From Polytrichum commune (Eukaryota; Streptophyta; Polytrichopsida; Polytrichales; Polytrichaceae), in the NCBI GenBank assembly GCA_950295325.1, contig OX485805.1, positions 9,300,501 through 9,364,500 of the forward strand: 64,000 bases of DNA, written 5' to 3'. A program made the translations under genes and the position numbers. Positions 12,201 through 24,364 of the stretch are shown here, in pieces. The number at the start of each line of letters is the position of its first letter. Position 1 is the first letter of the stretch. Below the pieces are notes generated by a model that had not been told where the DNA came from, ran no database searches, and saw nothing but the letters and a program-made list of their open reading frames with translations.

Positions 12201-12759
12201 ACTTGAAGAGCTGGAAAGGAAACGCAATCACATTGAGAAACGTGTTTCCAAGAAGGAGCTGATGTACAAGAATTTTTGTGGTAAACTTGATTTGCTCAAT
12301 GATGCTTGGCAGAAACGATTTAATAAGTTTATTGAGAATGCCAAATATTTGCGTCGCCAGCTAACCTGGCAATTCAACGGGCACCTACATAAGAAGGGTT
12401 TCAGTGGCAGTGTGAAGGTGGACTACGAAAAAGAAACTCTCTCGTTGGAGGTCCAAATGCCTCAAGATGCCTCGGGTAGTGCAGTACGAGACACACGGGC
12501 CCTTTCTGGAGGAGAGAGATCGTACTCAACCCTGGCGTTTGCATTAGCACTTCATGAGATGACGGAAGCTCCATTCCGAGCGATGGACGAGTTTGATGTC
12601 TTCATGGATGCTGTGAGCAGGAAAATCAGTCTGGATACAGTAGTGGACTTTGCTGTGCAACAAGGCTCTCAGTGGATTTTCATCACCCCTCATGACATTT
12701 CTTCAGTGAAAGCTGGGCCATTTGTAAGGAAGCAGCAGATGTCTGCCCCTCGACCATAG
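9268..12759 (+). CDS. SMC6: SMC6, ATPase of the SMC5/6 DNA-repair complex
   Basis: Two exons, 9268-10974 and 11308-12759, join in phase at LIDQ/GSVER with a GT..AG intron of 333 bp. The product is 1052 aa, close to plant SMC6. The start used is ATG 9268; an in-frame GTG twelve bases upstream is not a likely start. Seen: Walker A GQNGSGKS (about residues 45-52), a coiled-coil arm rich in E/K/Q, a hinge around residues 450-565 (VEVAVGKLLDAFIVTN, YGNLQIIIND), a second coiled coil, the ABC signature LSGGERS (about 966) and Walker B FRAMDEFDVFMD (about 992). SMC6 pairs with SMC5 and NSE subunits, and the complex holds and remodels DNA for recombinational repair, replication-fork stability and silencing of extrachromosomal DNA. 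All ATPase motifs look intact. Only one intron is present in 3.5 kb, in contrast to the neighbouring gene. Confidence 0.96.
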
Positions 12760-15336
12760 TACTCTTCTCTCAATACCCTGAACTTGTACAAAGAGAAATT
12801 ATTATTTTAACATTGTGTGTGTCTTTTGACTCAAAAGCCGAGGGCCATGTTCTCAAGGCTGGGTGCTGACAATGGCTGTGGTTTTTAGTTGAAAAAACCA
12901 CTTCGACGATTTGGGTTCTTAGCACGTCCTGTTGAATGGGTTCCAAGCAGCTTTACCCAGCATTGTATTTTTATGATTTTTTGGAGACAGCATGAGAAGA
13001 ATAGCAAGGCAACTCAAATTCTAGAAAGGAATGGGAAGAAATTCCTGGCAAAGCATGTGGAGTCAACCATATTGGATGGAGGGATCATGTATTCTAGAGG
13101 TTGGAGACATTATTAGATGGGTGGGATGTATACCACAATGGTAAAGCCTACTCCTCTTTCACTTGTACCATAGATACATCCAAATTTGACTCAGTCTTAT
13201 GTAAAATTGACTGCATTACATTTTTAGATATTGTGATTTGCTTGGCCAGAGGATACCAGGGGAGCAGTGCCAGCAAATGGGCTTGGAACTTCGTCAATTT
13301 GCTTGAAACTAAATATAGTTGGCAAAAGTCTCCATAATGCTTTGTAATATGTGTCTCTCCAGTGGTCATGAGACGTTTCCTTCGTACTCTCGCAGATTCC
13401 TGATTCAGTTGATTGATGACAATTATCTCCTTTGTCATAATCTTGTTATATCAAGTTCATTGAATGCAGCCATCTTCTAAGGCTGGGGTAAGGCTGCAAG
13501 TTGCTTCCTTTACTAAATTTCTGATAGTGACCATTCTCTTACTTCAGTGGAAGTTGCAAGGGGACAATCCTAAGGGAGTCCACAGTTGGTTTTCCACCCA
13601 TTGTGGTGGCTCTGCTGCCTTCCTAGGTACTCGGATGTATAGTGTAGGCCCACTTTTGTAGTATTACCACTTGCAAGCAATCTGCCACTCACAGATCATG
13701 GGCTTTAATTATCCCCCATGTATATTTAGAAATGGAAGGCACCACCTCTGCTGAATAATGTCATGTACACCACTTATTTCAACTTTTATGAGTTAGTGTG
13801 CACATTAGTAAGGGTGGATCACATCAATTTGAGAGTTGCTTGGATATGGAGGCGGACTAAACAATCTAACAACACTGTCAATAGGCACGAGTACCATCAA
13901 TAGCTCAACACCAAGAAAACCCGATTCACTCATATGTGAATTTGAAACTCTCCTCTCGCCACCATGTGCATTCCTATTGTTGACTTCAAGTTAGAGTAGA
14001 GCACACCGATTTCGAAAACATGGATGCTCCAGAAACACGAATTGAAATGAAAGGTTAGTCTCAAGAACAAACTTGGTCCTGAATTATATGTAGTCTCCCA
14101 TTGGATAATCTACTAGTTAAATTGGACACATGGGGGCATCAGCCAGGAGCAGCTCAAAGGCCTGTACAAATGAGCCACCTGCAAACCTTCAAAGTCAAAT
14201 TGATTAAACTGCAAAAACTTCATTCATTGTCAGATCTCAGTAACACAGTACATCCTGCTTTGTTATCCTCATATTTTGAAGATGAACTGAAGGGCCTGGA
14301 GATTCATTGCAGCAAGTTATATGACTTTCTCGGAGGATATGAGAAACAATGATCTGACAATGAATCTCCAGGCCCTTCAGTACTAACTTTGGAAACTTCC
14401 CAAAATCAAGTAACTCTTGATCAAAATACACAGGGCTCATTCACTTGATTTGTGTCAAGCCTTTCACCCAAAGAATTATAGCAAAGGTAATCCCTTGAGA
14501 TCACCCTAAAACACTGTCTCTGTATGTCAAGACGCTCTTCCATGAAACCCAAAAACTTGATACAAAGAATATCCATAAGATATGGCATTCCCTTCAATGT
14601 TGAACCTGTATCATGACATGCCAACGTGGCAAAAAACTCCTGAAGTATTCTCTTTGGAGAATGGTGAGCCATCACTCACTGCTGCATAACTGTTTGCACG
14701 ATGATGGCACTTGATCTTCACTTTGCCTTCATCTGCCTAAACCCTACATCCTAAACCCACTCATTGAGAGATATTGTAAGCTTTTGTTCAAGAGATATTC
14801 CACAACCACACCTTGCATGAGTGTGGTACTCGTAGATCTGGAATTGCCAGAAGAAGATGAGCATTCGACTCGAAAAACATTTTTGAGCCTTCGTATGTGA
14901 AGAGTATTTGAACACCAGTTGAGATAAGAGAAGTTGCTGTTTAGGCCAATTTCTTAACTCTCGTCTTCACCTCTGCAATCTTCCTTGTACTTGGTGTGGC
15001 TATTTCTGTGACACTCGAACCTATTTTGCTACAAAAGATAACTTTCTTGTGATTCCACAAGCAGACTCCCAGAAAGAGGCCTGCCTTCCATGCACACTTG
15101 GACATTTTCTGGGCATACCAATCCTCTCATTTCAATCAGTGACCGGCCTCATGAGGTCACTTGTAGACATCCCCTTTGGATGGTGTCCACCTGGCACATT
15201 TCGAACCTCACATTTAATTATCGCCATCCATTTAAAAGTTTGAACTTGATATTCCTCATGGATGCCATACCCAATAGGAGAATTCAGTGGTAGCTGGCCT
15301 GAAGGTAAAAATTACACCTGTATGTTAGCTTGTAAA
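12760..15336. other. Convergent intergenic region between SMC6 and the O-FucT gene
   Basis: It holds the SMC6 3' untranslated region (AT-rich, likely polyadenylation near 12790-12840), the hairpin at 14286-14381, and no convincing gene. Open frames of 60-100 codons on both strands lack domains and codon bias. The O-fucosyltransferase 3' end converges from the right. Confidence 0.5.
14286..14381. ncRNA. Perfect 24-bp inverted repeat hairpin, small-RNA candidate
   Basis: The arms 14286-14309 (ACTGAAGGGCCTGGAGATTC then ATTG) and 14358-14381 are perfectly complementary, with a 48-nt loop that itself contains a TTTCTC/GAGAAA inner stem. Related bases ('cattcattgtcagatc') lie just before, near 14221. 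The size would suit a plant miRNA or siRNA foldback, or a small MITE. No expression evidence is available. Confidence 0.35.
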
Positions 15337-18300
15337 TCATTCTTTTGTGTTGTCATACGTCCCATCACCGTTCAGATCATCCAGGGTAATTGTTTGTAAC
15401 TCCCCACCATCAGTTTTCTCCACGCCAGAATTTTCATCCAGCTGATCAATTTCAATCATCTCCGGCAGGTCATCATCTTCCTCTTTATTATTGCCCTCAC
15501 TCTCCACCTCTTCAAGAGTGTCCAGTGTGTCATCCTCCACATTCTCAGCTTCATCTAATTTTCCCTGAACACCTTGAAGGTTATCTTGGTGTGTCCAAGA
15601 ATCCAATGAGCCAGGAGCTCCAGGTCTTGCACAAATGCACACTAGAGGATGCTCATGAAACTCACCTCGTCCTACCTTCACCTGCACCAAGAATAGAAAT
15701 TTAGCTGGGCTTTAGAATAAGAACACAATAACCCAACATGTCTTTTGGTAGGGAGTTGCTTCTGCATATAACACCTTCCATGTTTGGTAAGTTTTTGGTA
15801 CACGCTTAGAGGTAGTGTGGAGGTTTGAACAAAGAACATTCTATATTGGTTCATTAAGGGTCAAACGCATCTTGACATGGCAAGAGGTGCTAAGATGAGT
15901 TTGGACCTCAATGAACTGAAGTTCTTAACTACCCCTGAGCATGCACCACAAGTGGAAAGAAATTATTGATCTTGTATTCTCCTCTAGTTGAACGGGACTT
16001 TTGGTCAGGAGTTGGTCCCCTATGATTATCCATTGGTTGTTTTGCAAACAGTGTAAAATTACTTCTTTCTACTTGTGATAGTGCATGCTCAGAGTAGTGT
16101 TTGAATTTGAGTGAAGGGCTTGGCCTATTTGGTTTATTGGGGCCAAACTCGTTTTAGCACCTCTTGGGACGCCAAAAGGTGTTTGACCCTCAATGAGCCA
16201 AAATCGAATGCTCTTTGTTCAAACCTCCACACTACTACCTCCAAGCATGCACCAATAAATTACCAAGCATGAAAGGTGTTGTATCACCAACATGGAGGCC
16301 AAGTTGAATCACATTGATAAGCATCATCAAGAGTCAGGACCACTAAAATATCTCACTAAACTAGTGCGAGAGAAAGAAGTCATTTCACCTCATTAGGGTC
16401 TCCCATGAAGCCCTTTTGATGCTTTCGCACCAGCGCAGCGAACTCCTCCCAAGGTGAGGTTTCAAAGATGGGAAACACATGGTTCAGTTTCTTTACATTG
16501 GGTCGGATTGTTCGTTTGTGGCCATTATACCGTCTGCATAAAACAAGAATATATAAACATTAGTACGTGCAGAAATGGAGCACAATAGAGATAGCCTTTA
16601 AACTTAACGGGAGTTGGTTGGTTTGCATACAACACCTTCCATGTTTGGTAAGTTTCTGGTGCATACTTAGAGGTAGTGTGGAGGTTTAAACAAAGAACAT
16701 TCTATATTGGTTAATTGAGGGCAAAACTCATTTTGGCATGCCAAGAGGTGCGAAAATGAGTTTGGCCCTCAATTAACCAAATAGGTTGCTCTTCATTCAA
16801 TTTTAAACACTACCACCAAGCATGCACCACACGTGGAAAGGAATTTTAGATTTTGTATGCAAAATAACCAATGGAAAATCATAGGGGACCGACTCCCAAT
16901 GAAAAGTCTCATTAGGTTAAAGGATAACTCTAATGAACCATCATCACCGGTGTTACTCTGAATATACCTATGTATGTGACATACCTCTCGCCTGCCAATA
17001 TTCGGGCCATGTTGCCATTGTTATTGGTGACAAAAACATTGCTTTGTGAGCATACTATGTAGTCGATAGCTGCCATTCGCGATGAGAACTTTCTGAAGGG
17101 CTTCAGCTCTTTCTTCTTGGTCAATGTCTCTTTTGTGACAAAGTTGGGAAATAGAGCCTTCAAGGGTGCAAGTGACACATTTCCATTGTAAACCTCCCCA
17201 GACGCCACATACAAGTATGTGTCATTTCCATAACCAAGTGCCCGTAACATGAGCCCAACTTCTTTTGGGGTCAGAGGGCATTTCCCATTTCGTCGTGCCC
17301 GCTCAGGGTTGTGATGCTGTAAGTAAGCCCCACAAATATGAGTTGTTATTGAAGGGAGAGCATTCGGTCTAAAACTGAGCCAAGGTTATCTTTACTTCTT
17401 GGATGTTTATGAGTATGAAAACTGACCACACAAGGAGCTTTCTATGCGTTGTAGCCAGTTGCCTTCACAAGCCGTGAATGGGCATGGCTATAACCCATAG
17501 TTGGGCGGCACGTGTCAGTTATCATACATAACACATGTGAGGAGGAATCAAGCTAAGCAAGAAATCAAAATTTCAAATCAGTTTTTTAATTTTAAGTGCA
17601 CCAATTGCTAGGGGATCTGATTATAGGTTATAACCAGTTTTGTGTGGTGTCACTTTTCTCATATACCAGTGGATAAGGGTTTTGAATAAAAACTTGAAAT
17701 TTGATACCCGACATGTGATGGTTTAACAAAAATATTCATATACATCCAAGGATATATAGGTGATACCATGATATTTCGCTATGGTATATGTGCAAATATC
17801 AAGTGGATATCATCACTAGTATTGAAGGATGTGATACCATCCAGTTCGAATTCTTTACACCCATACCCTTATTGATATCCAGTTTGGCGCAGGTACCTGC
17901 ATGACATTGGTTGCTGGTATCGTCTTTGTTTATGCCATTCGGGTGTCTATAATGAGGATTTCACATTTTTGGATACCAGTAGGGTATGGATATTTGATGG
18001 TATTTGTGTTTCAATACCATTAGGGTCCATCTCCCATGCAAGAACCTTCATACTAGCTAAAATTGCCCTCGTATCAATATGGTTTAAAATGGTATTGACC
18101 CAAATAATAACTCAGGTATACAATAATTCTCACCTTGAGATACCCACTAAATAGTAATATATGACTGATATTACAATTTTGATACCCACAAGTAGGTTCT
18201 TTGAAACCATTACTGATGTCGATTATTGAGACCATGCAATTACCTTTATACCAGTTCAACGTTGGTTATAACCACCCTCTTCATAGCCACTAGAAAGACG

Positions 18301-21300
18301 CTACATCATCGAGATTCCTCACACCGATTATATTATTCAGGGAAGACTAATTGAAGGATGGGTGTCAAGGATCACATACATGAAGAGTTTTCCAGCGCCT
18401 GCGCAATGCACCCAACTCCACTCTTTCCTTGTCTCCACCTCCATAGTAGCAACCAGAGAATGCCAGCATGTCTGGCTCATACCTACATCAAAAACAAACC
18501 CAACAAACGTATTCTTATTAAAATGGGGACTGGAGATACTTTTGAGGCAAAATTTAGTGACCCGGGAAGGATTTCCACATGTAAATTGATTAGCTGTTCT
18601 CACCTCAGGTGCAATGCAATGAACCGGCCACCACTTTGCTTCCGCATTCTATCCACCAAGGTTTGTCCAATATCCTGAATTGCTTTTGTAAACCGCAATG
18701 CCTGGAAATTGATGACAAATATTTTATTGGAGTTTAAACAACCAGATAAGACCAGCCAAACCTATCAAATTGTGCTTGATTTTGTGGAATTAATATCATG
18801 GAAATCTTAAAAGACTGTCCATGCATATTCACAACTCAGGAAAAATGAATCATCTGAGAAAAGAAATTAAGAATACCTTGCAATGGCAACAGCCAAAGGT
18901 CAACATGAAGAGTTGAAATAACGTTAGGAAAGGAATGGGGATGTTGGGGGATACTTCAAAATAACCAAAAGCAGATTCCAGATGACCAATTGAACTTTAA
19001 AATACAAGCCCATGTCTAGCAAGGCAAAATAAAAGAACTGACATCAATGTCAGCCGGACCTGGCCCTAGTTATTGTAATTGGAAACAGAAACTTCACAAG
19101 ATTCACAGTTTTCCATATAAAGGATTGCATATAAAGCTTGACGCGATTTGCATCCAGATGGTTTGTTAATCCCTCAAAGATGCATGCTCGATAATTATAT
19201 TGATTACCTTGTAATTGGTTCTACACCGAAGCTTTTGCCAGTCTTTCTTCAACTTGTTAGATAGCCGGTAGTCAAATCGGGTTAGCCGAATCACCTATCA
19301 TAAAATGAAGAACAAGACAATTTGGTAGGTAGATCCCAGGGACAACGCTTTCACTTTACGACCTTGCAGATACAAAAAGGACACTTCACTGAATTGCTTC
19401 CCAAAATATGTTGCAAATCACATGTAGTAGAGAGATTTGCAGAGAATTATGAAATGGTAATTGTAAACTCAAGGTTACTAGTCACAAGAGGTTACTTCTC
19501 GTTTCTTCAAGGTTGGGAGAATTTTCGAGAGGTAGTAGATTGGTTTGGCCTTGCGGGGAACCCGCACACCAAAAGTCGTTTTGCTCAGAATTTCCTTAGG
19601 AGGCTCCTTGATCACTTTGACATCTTTAGCAACTGATGATATGAACCAGTCCACATCAAAGATGTCACTGAAATTGCTGCATACAAGAAAGGTCCCAAGC
19701 AGTAAGAATCACATAGTCCACTTTTTAATGGTCAACAAACCATGGTCCTTCATACAGAGAAAATTGATGGAGAAATCCTACAAAACAAGAGACCTCTGAA
19801 ACTACAAGCAGTCACAAACACTTGAAAATCCCTTATGGAATAAAAAATTCAGCTAATAGCATAGACTGTAAAAATTCTCACAATATATGTAGTAATTTGG
19901 AGATTTAGAGAGGGTCAAATGTATAGTATTTAGCAACACCTATGCCAAAAATAACAAACTGGTTGAAACGAGGACAAAAACATCAGATATTGATTTGTAA
20001 GAGTCAGCCATACCTTTTGTCTTTCCAATAAGACTTATGATCCAGTTCAGGAACAACCAGTGTAGCATTCAATAATTTTGCCACAACAACTGCATCTGTG
20101 ATCTTGATGTCCAACTCCCAAAAAAGAATTGCAGTCAGCACGCTAGAATTTCAAACAGAAATGCTCTATTTAAAGAGCTCTTCTCAACCCAAATAATTTG
20201 AAGCACTTTAAATAAAATAAACTCACCCCTGTCCGCTGTTGATTCAGTCCGCCACTAGCTTCAATGTAAAGGAAACCATTTGGCTCCAAAGTTGGACCAG
20301 CTGCATGGCAACAAAGATGACAATTGTGTCAACAAGAGTCTAGTGGCCAGTATAGGAGGTCATAACTTCATGGTTCTTTTGATCTCTCAATGTCCTTTAA
20401 GTTGTAAATTTCTAAATAAAATGTCAGCAATTTTATTCTGGTGTTTGATAATAATAACTTCAAGTAAACTGATTTGGAGTAATCCAGAGCGGTATCCTGA
20501 ACAGCTATATCCAAATTTCTTCTGGATGAGGACAAATCCAGTTGATCTATGTGCTTGCAATATAAGGAAGGAAATTCTTTACATGGAAAATTTTGACTAG
20601 GCTCGCTGCATCCATAAAACCAGTCTGCATTCTCTGCCTCCCAAATGTCAGGCCTGCCTACATCCCACTCTGCCTGTTTCCACCCATCAATCCAAATTGG
20701 AAATTTTTGTAAGGAAAAGTGTAGCTCAATCATGCCCCTCATTTTCGGCTTCATACAAGTTATAGCAATACCCAGAAATCAGACATTCCGAGTTTACATG
20801 ACCCAAAGTAGAAATACATGGACAAGGTGCGAGCATAGTGTCACAAAAACATTGTATGTAAAGATTATTATTGGTGGCATCACAATGTCCTCTATCATAA
20901 GTCTACCTGTAGAGAAAAAAGTCATGGTTAGAACCCGTGAAGAAAGATCTTAAGACACAAAAATAAAATAAACTAAAAGACCAAGTCGTTTTGCTGCACC
21001 TACGAGGTGACTAGTGGTGGACCAGCTTACCGGAACAGATTGTAAAACTCGGAGCTCTTCCACAGGGTCTATCGTCAAATTTGCATACTGTGTGATGAAA
21101 ACTGCTGGTTTCCTCTGTACAATAATAGGAAACAATCAATCAATCTTCTCTTCACAATTTAAAAGGCCCACGAGACCAGACACAATCAAACTAGACGAGC
21201 TTAGAAGAGCACTTAACAGGGTCGTTGATACTATAAGTAGTCCAATCTATGATTCTCTATTTCAATGAGAATCCTCAATACATAGAAACTACTAATCAAT

Positions 21301-22676
21301 TTGTTGAACTATATAGGTATCCAAGATAATGTTGATCACGAGAAATAGAAACCTATGTTCTGTAAGATTCGAAAATACTTAAGGATATTTGTTACCAAAA
21401 ATGTTCAGGGTTTAGGATTCATGATTCAAGTTTAATGCACCTGTGAAATCTTGGGTAGATTACCGACTTACATAAGAGAACTTCGTGAGGGCTGATTTGA
21501 AAAATCTGACCAATTGTAGATCACCGAGTTGACACTACAATTTGTTCAGATTTTAGAATTAAGGGTTCAAGATTCAGAGTTCAAATCACCTGAAATTCAG
21601 TGAAACCTTGGTTAAATTAATGACTTACAGAAGATAACTTCGAAAGTACACTGATTTGCAATAGTCTGCCCAATTCTAAAACACAAAGTGACACCAGAAA
21701 TTTGTTCAGGGTTCAGGGTTTGATGTTCAATTCTCTTGAAATACAGTAAAACCTTGGGTAGGTTAACGACTTATATATGAAAACTTCGACAGTGAATTGA
21801 GTTGCAAAAGTCTGATACAATTTCAAAAACACAAAGTTTATACTACAAGTTCTTCAGGTTCAGGGTTTAAGGATTAGGGTTCAATTCACCTGAAATTCAG
21901 TGAAACATTGGATAAGTTAACGACTCACATAAAATCACTTCGAGGGTGCACTGATTTGTGCCTAATCAATTCCCGACACAAAGTTGACACTACAATTTGT
22001 TTAGGGTTCAGGTTTTAGGGTTTAAAGGGCTCAAGGTTCAGAGTTCAAATCACCTGAAATTCAGCGGAATCTTGGGTAGGTTAACGACTTAGGTTAACGA
22101 CTGAGATTCAGTGAAACCTTGGGTACGTTAACGACTTACATTACGATAACTTCGAGAATGCACTGTTTCGCAAAAGTATCACCGACCTCGGATATAAAGT
22201 TTACACTACAATTTGTTCAGGGTTCAGGGTTCAATTCTCTTGACATTCAGTAAAACCTTGAGTAGGTTAACCACCTACTTGACGATAACTTCGAGAAAGC
22301 ACTGATTAAAGTCTGGCCAACTCTAGAACACAAAGTTATTACTACAAGCTGTTCACATATGAAAAACAGAGTTACGGTAAGAGCCATCTCGGGTGTCCAA
22401 GCTCATCCCCAAGCTTGGGGAAATTTATATTAAAAACAAAAGCAGCAAAAAACCCAAAAAAAATCATCGAAGACTAACCTGTGCAGGCACCAGTGGCTTT
22501 GGAAACAAGCTGGGAAGGGGAGTAGAATGCTCTTGGTAGGTTTCGTTGTCAAGTGCACGGGCAGAGATGAATGACAAAATTGCCAAAGAAAGAAGCGCCG
22601 AGCCAAAAATCAAAGAGATGGTCGAAATGGCCGGGATAGTGATGGCCCGCAACTTATTGTTCTTTCCTCGCCCCAT
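15337..22676 (-). CDS. Plant O-fucosyltransferase-like type II membrane protein (PF10250 family)
   Basis: Twelve exons join in phase: 22676-22479, 21114-21031, 20673-20583, 20300-20227, 20102-20014, 19676-19496, 19294-19208, 18701-18604, 18482-18380, 17316-16985, 16533-16389, 15681-15337. All borders are GT..AG. The product is 608 aa. Seen in order: a basic N-terminus, one membrane anchor (about residues 11-42, IPAISTISLIFGSALLSLAI), GGLNQQRTG (about 141-149), DIFDVDWFI, the sugar-nucleotide motif GGRFIALHLRYEPDMLAFSG (about 289-308), GYGNDTYLYVASGEVY, SSRMAAIDYIV, TNNNGNMARILAGERR and RTIRPN. An acidic tail (EEDDDLPEMIEIDQ) ends the protein. The family transfers fucose or other sugars in the Golgi; some members act on pectin (RG-I rhamnosyltransferases) or cell adhesion, so the donor is not certain. 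The gene looks intact. It converges on SMC6. The start of exon 3 is the least certain border. Confidence 0.93.
15745..15975 (+). mobile_element. Foldback MITE M1, left copy (intron 11 of O-FucT)
   Basis: It starts near 'gggagttgcttctgcatata' and runs through 'aacaccttccatgtttggta' and 'gtgtggaggtttgaacaaag'. The middle is a palindrome around GGGTCAAACG...TTTGGACCTC. It matches the copy at 16608-16908, but its right end is cut or replaced where the next copy starts. No coding potential is seen. It lies in the intron between the last two exons. Confidence 0.65.
15978..16295 (-). mobile_element. Foldback MITE M1, inverted copy
   Basis: It starts at 'ggagttggtcccctatgatt' and ends near 'aagcatgaaaggtgttgta'. 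It is the reverse complement of the copy at 16608-16908 over nearly its whole length, and is set head to head with the copy on its left. It lies within the last intron of the O-fucosyltransferase gene. Confidence 0.65.
16608..16908 (+). mobile_element. Foldback MITE M1, full copy (intron 10 of O-FucT)
   Basis: The ends are 'gggagttggttggtttgcat' and, inverted, 'gggagtcggtcccctatgat'. The inner arms around 'attgagggcaaaactcattt' and 'aaatgagtttggccctcaat' are nearly perfectly complementary, so the element folds as a whole. Size is about 300 bp with no protein. It sits in the intron between exons 10 and 11, about 75 bp from exon 11's donor-side neighbour, and is apparently tolerated by splicing. 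Confidence 0.7.
17700..18270 (+). repeat. GATACC-rich dispersed repeat, copy B (intron 9 of O-FucT)
   Basis: About 570 bp with at least fifteen GATACC/GGTATC-type words; the right 340 bp match 720-1060. It is longer than copy A and includes an extra left part (17700-17900). It ends about 110 bp before the exon at 18482-18380. No frame of note is present. It is likely a foldback transposon. Confidence 0.7.
21400..22370. repeat. Minisatellite in intron 1 of O-FucT, about six units of 140-180 bp
   Basis: Each unit repeats 'tttgttcagggttcaggg', a 'cacctgaaattcagtgaaac' word, 'cttgggtaggttaacgactt', an AACTTCGA word and an 'acacaaagtt' word. Units begin near 21405, 21543, 21703, 21858, 22000 and 22205. 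One unit carries an internal partial duplication near 22070-22130. The array lies wholly inside the 1.36-kb first intron (22478-21115). Confidence 0.75.
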
Positions 22677-24330
22677 TATGATTTAAAAGAACCTTTTCTT
22701 CTTCCACCGTGATGTATTTCCACTCTGCCTACTTCCATGTCCTAATTACAACCATCCAAATTCACACCTGCACCCAATTTCGCTGCTCCTTTGAAATCCC
22801 ACCACCTCATGTCCTTCAAATGTGAGCTCATTCACATCAGATTGGGCCCATTTTCTCAAAATCAAACTCAAACAAAAATATCATGCAAAGGTCACACTTC
22901 AACGATGAGCTTAACCGGTTGGGGTAATATTGCCACAACCAAACCAAACAATTGATGCTTTATTAGACACTAAGAAGAGTGATATTTCCTGTAGAAGATA
23001 AATTGCATCGATCGGGACACCGGATGGTGTGGGGAGAAAGTGCTCTAAGTAGTTATTTCATCACCCAGTTCTTTGGCGAAGACCAAGTTTCCCACCACAA
23101 CCAAGATCGAATACATGTGGATTCTCACATAGAAGATAATGCCCAATTTTACATTTAAGTCCCACCATCAAACCTCTCAGAAATTTGTGTCTAAGAATTT
23201 CATGTTCCAGTGAAAGTAAAGCCATAAAACAACCCTCAAGAGACATCATTCATTCTTGACCCGGCTACCTCCTAAACCCCACCCCCGAATAAAAACCAAA
23301 TTTCCTAAAGAACTTGCAATGACCCACTACCACAAGATGCCCAATCTTGCAATGCAAGTCGCACCATAAACCTCTCAGAAATTTATGCATACATTTGTGG
23401 TCTAAGAATTTCATGTTCCAGTGAAAGCAAAGCCATACAACAATCCTCAAGAGAGACTCAAACATTCTTGGCCCAGCTGCCGTCTAAACCCCTGATGATG
23501 ACAACACTAAATTTCCTCAAAAATTCTTCCAACTCTAATCTTCTTTTCTTTAGCATCACTCCGAGACTGAATCTTCTTCATAGAGGAAAGATCGCATGAA
23601 TCGTCAATCCTTACATGAACTGTGTGATATGAACAACATCAAATTCCTGTAGGAGGAAATAACCCCCTCTTCTAAGAAAATTCCCCAGCTGAGAAAACTC
23701 CTCATTCCCACTATAAAATAGCTACTGTACCGGAAAAAATGCTCAAAGTACAAGTACGGAAACTGATCAGGTACAATCAGTAAGTTGAAATTTCAAGTTG
23801 ACTCCTCCGGTCGCTCAAATCTCAACAATAGCTCTAAAACATTTCCCAAATCTTCTGCCACTGATCGCCCCGGATCGCAAGAAACCTCTCTCAACTCAAA
23901 CCCAAAGATTCTGCCACTCCCCTAACCCACTCAGAAGCTAAAAAACTGGTCAAAAACCAAAGGGAAAATAATATCAAAAAATTCGAAGTCAGAGCTTCCA
24001 ATTCAATCCACGCTCCATCGAAAGGCAACTCAACATCATCCAAAAAACAATCTCCGGAAAACGCACCTCAGCAAGCTCGCGTTTCTTCGGTCCAACTCCA
24101 AGAGCGTTGCAGGCGAGAGCTTAAACCTACTCAAAACAAAAATGGAGAAAAACAAAATTTTAAAAATTAGTATCGGCCAAACCTGGTGCAAATTGTGGAG
24201 AAATTGTTGGAAAATTTTCACACCTCGCACTCAAGGTCACGAGATCTTGACAATTTCGGTGAAGGACGAAGCGCCGTGTTGAGCGTGACCTCCGCAGCCG
24301 AAGCCGAAGGGCGCCCACTCACTAATACAT
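22677..24330 (-). promoter_or_regulatory. O-FucT upstream region, possible leader
   Basis: The 1.6 kb before the O-fucosyltransferase start codon. It holds a direct repeat (next entry) and a GC-richer block at about 24230-24310 that could be the promoter or first untranslated exon. No TATA box is evident. No other gene is seen. Confidence 0.35.
23130..23490. repeat. Direct repeat, two units of about 150 bp
   Basis: Blocks at about 23135-23280 and 23330-23490 share 'aagaatttcatgttccagtg', 'cctctcagaaattt' and 'aaagccata'. The units are about 190 bp apart and moderately diverged. Reading frames over them are also duplicated, but no domain is recognised. Confidence 0.6.
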
Positions 24331-24364
24331 TTACTAATAGTCTCACTAACATGCTTAGTTAGTC

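Noticed and set aside
21400-22300. TTCAGGGTTTAGGG words as telomeric DNA
   Set aside because: They are part of a 140-180-bp minisatellite unit, not a run of heptamers.
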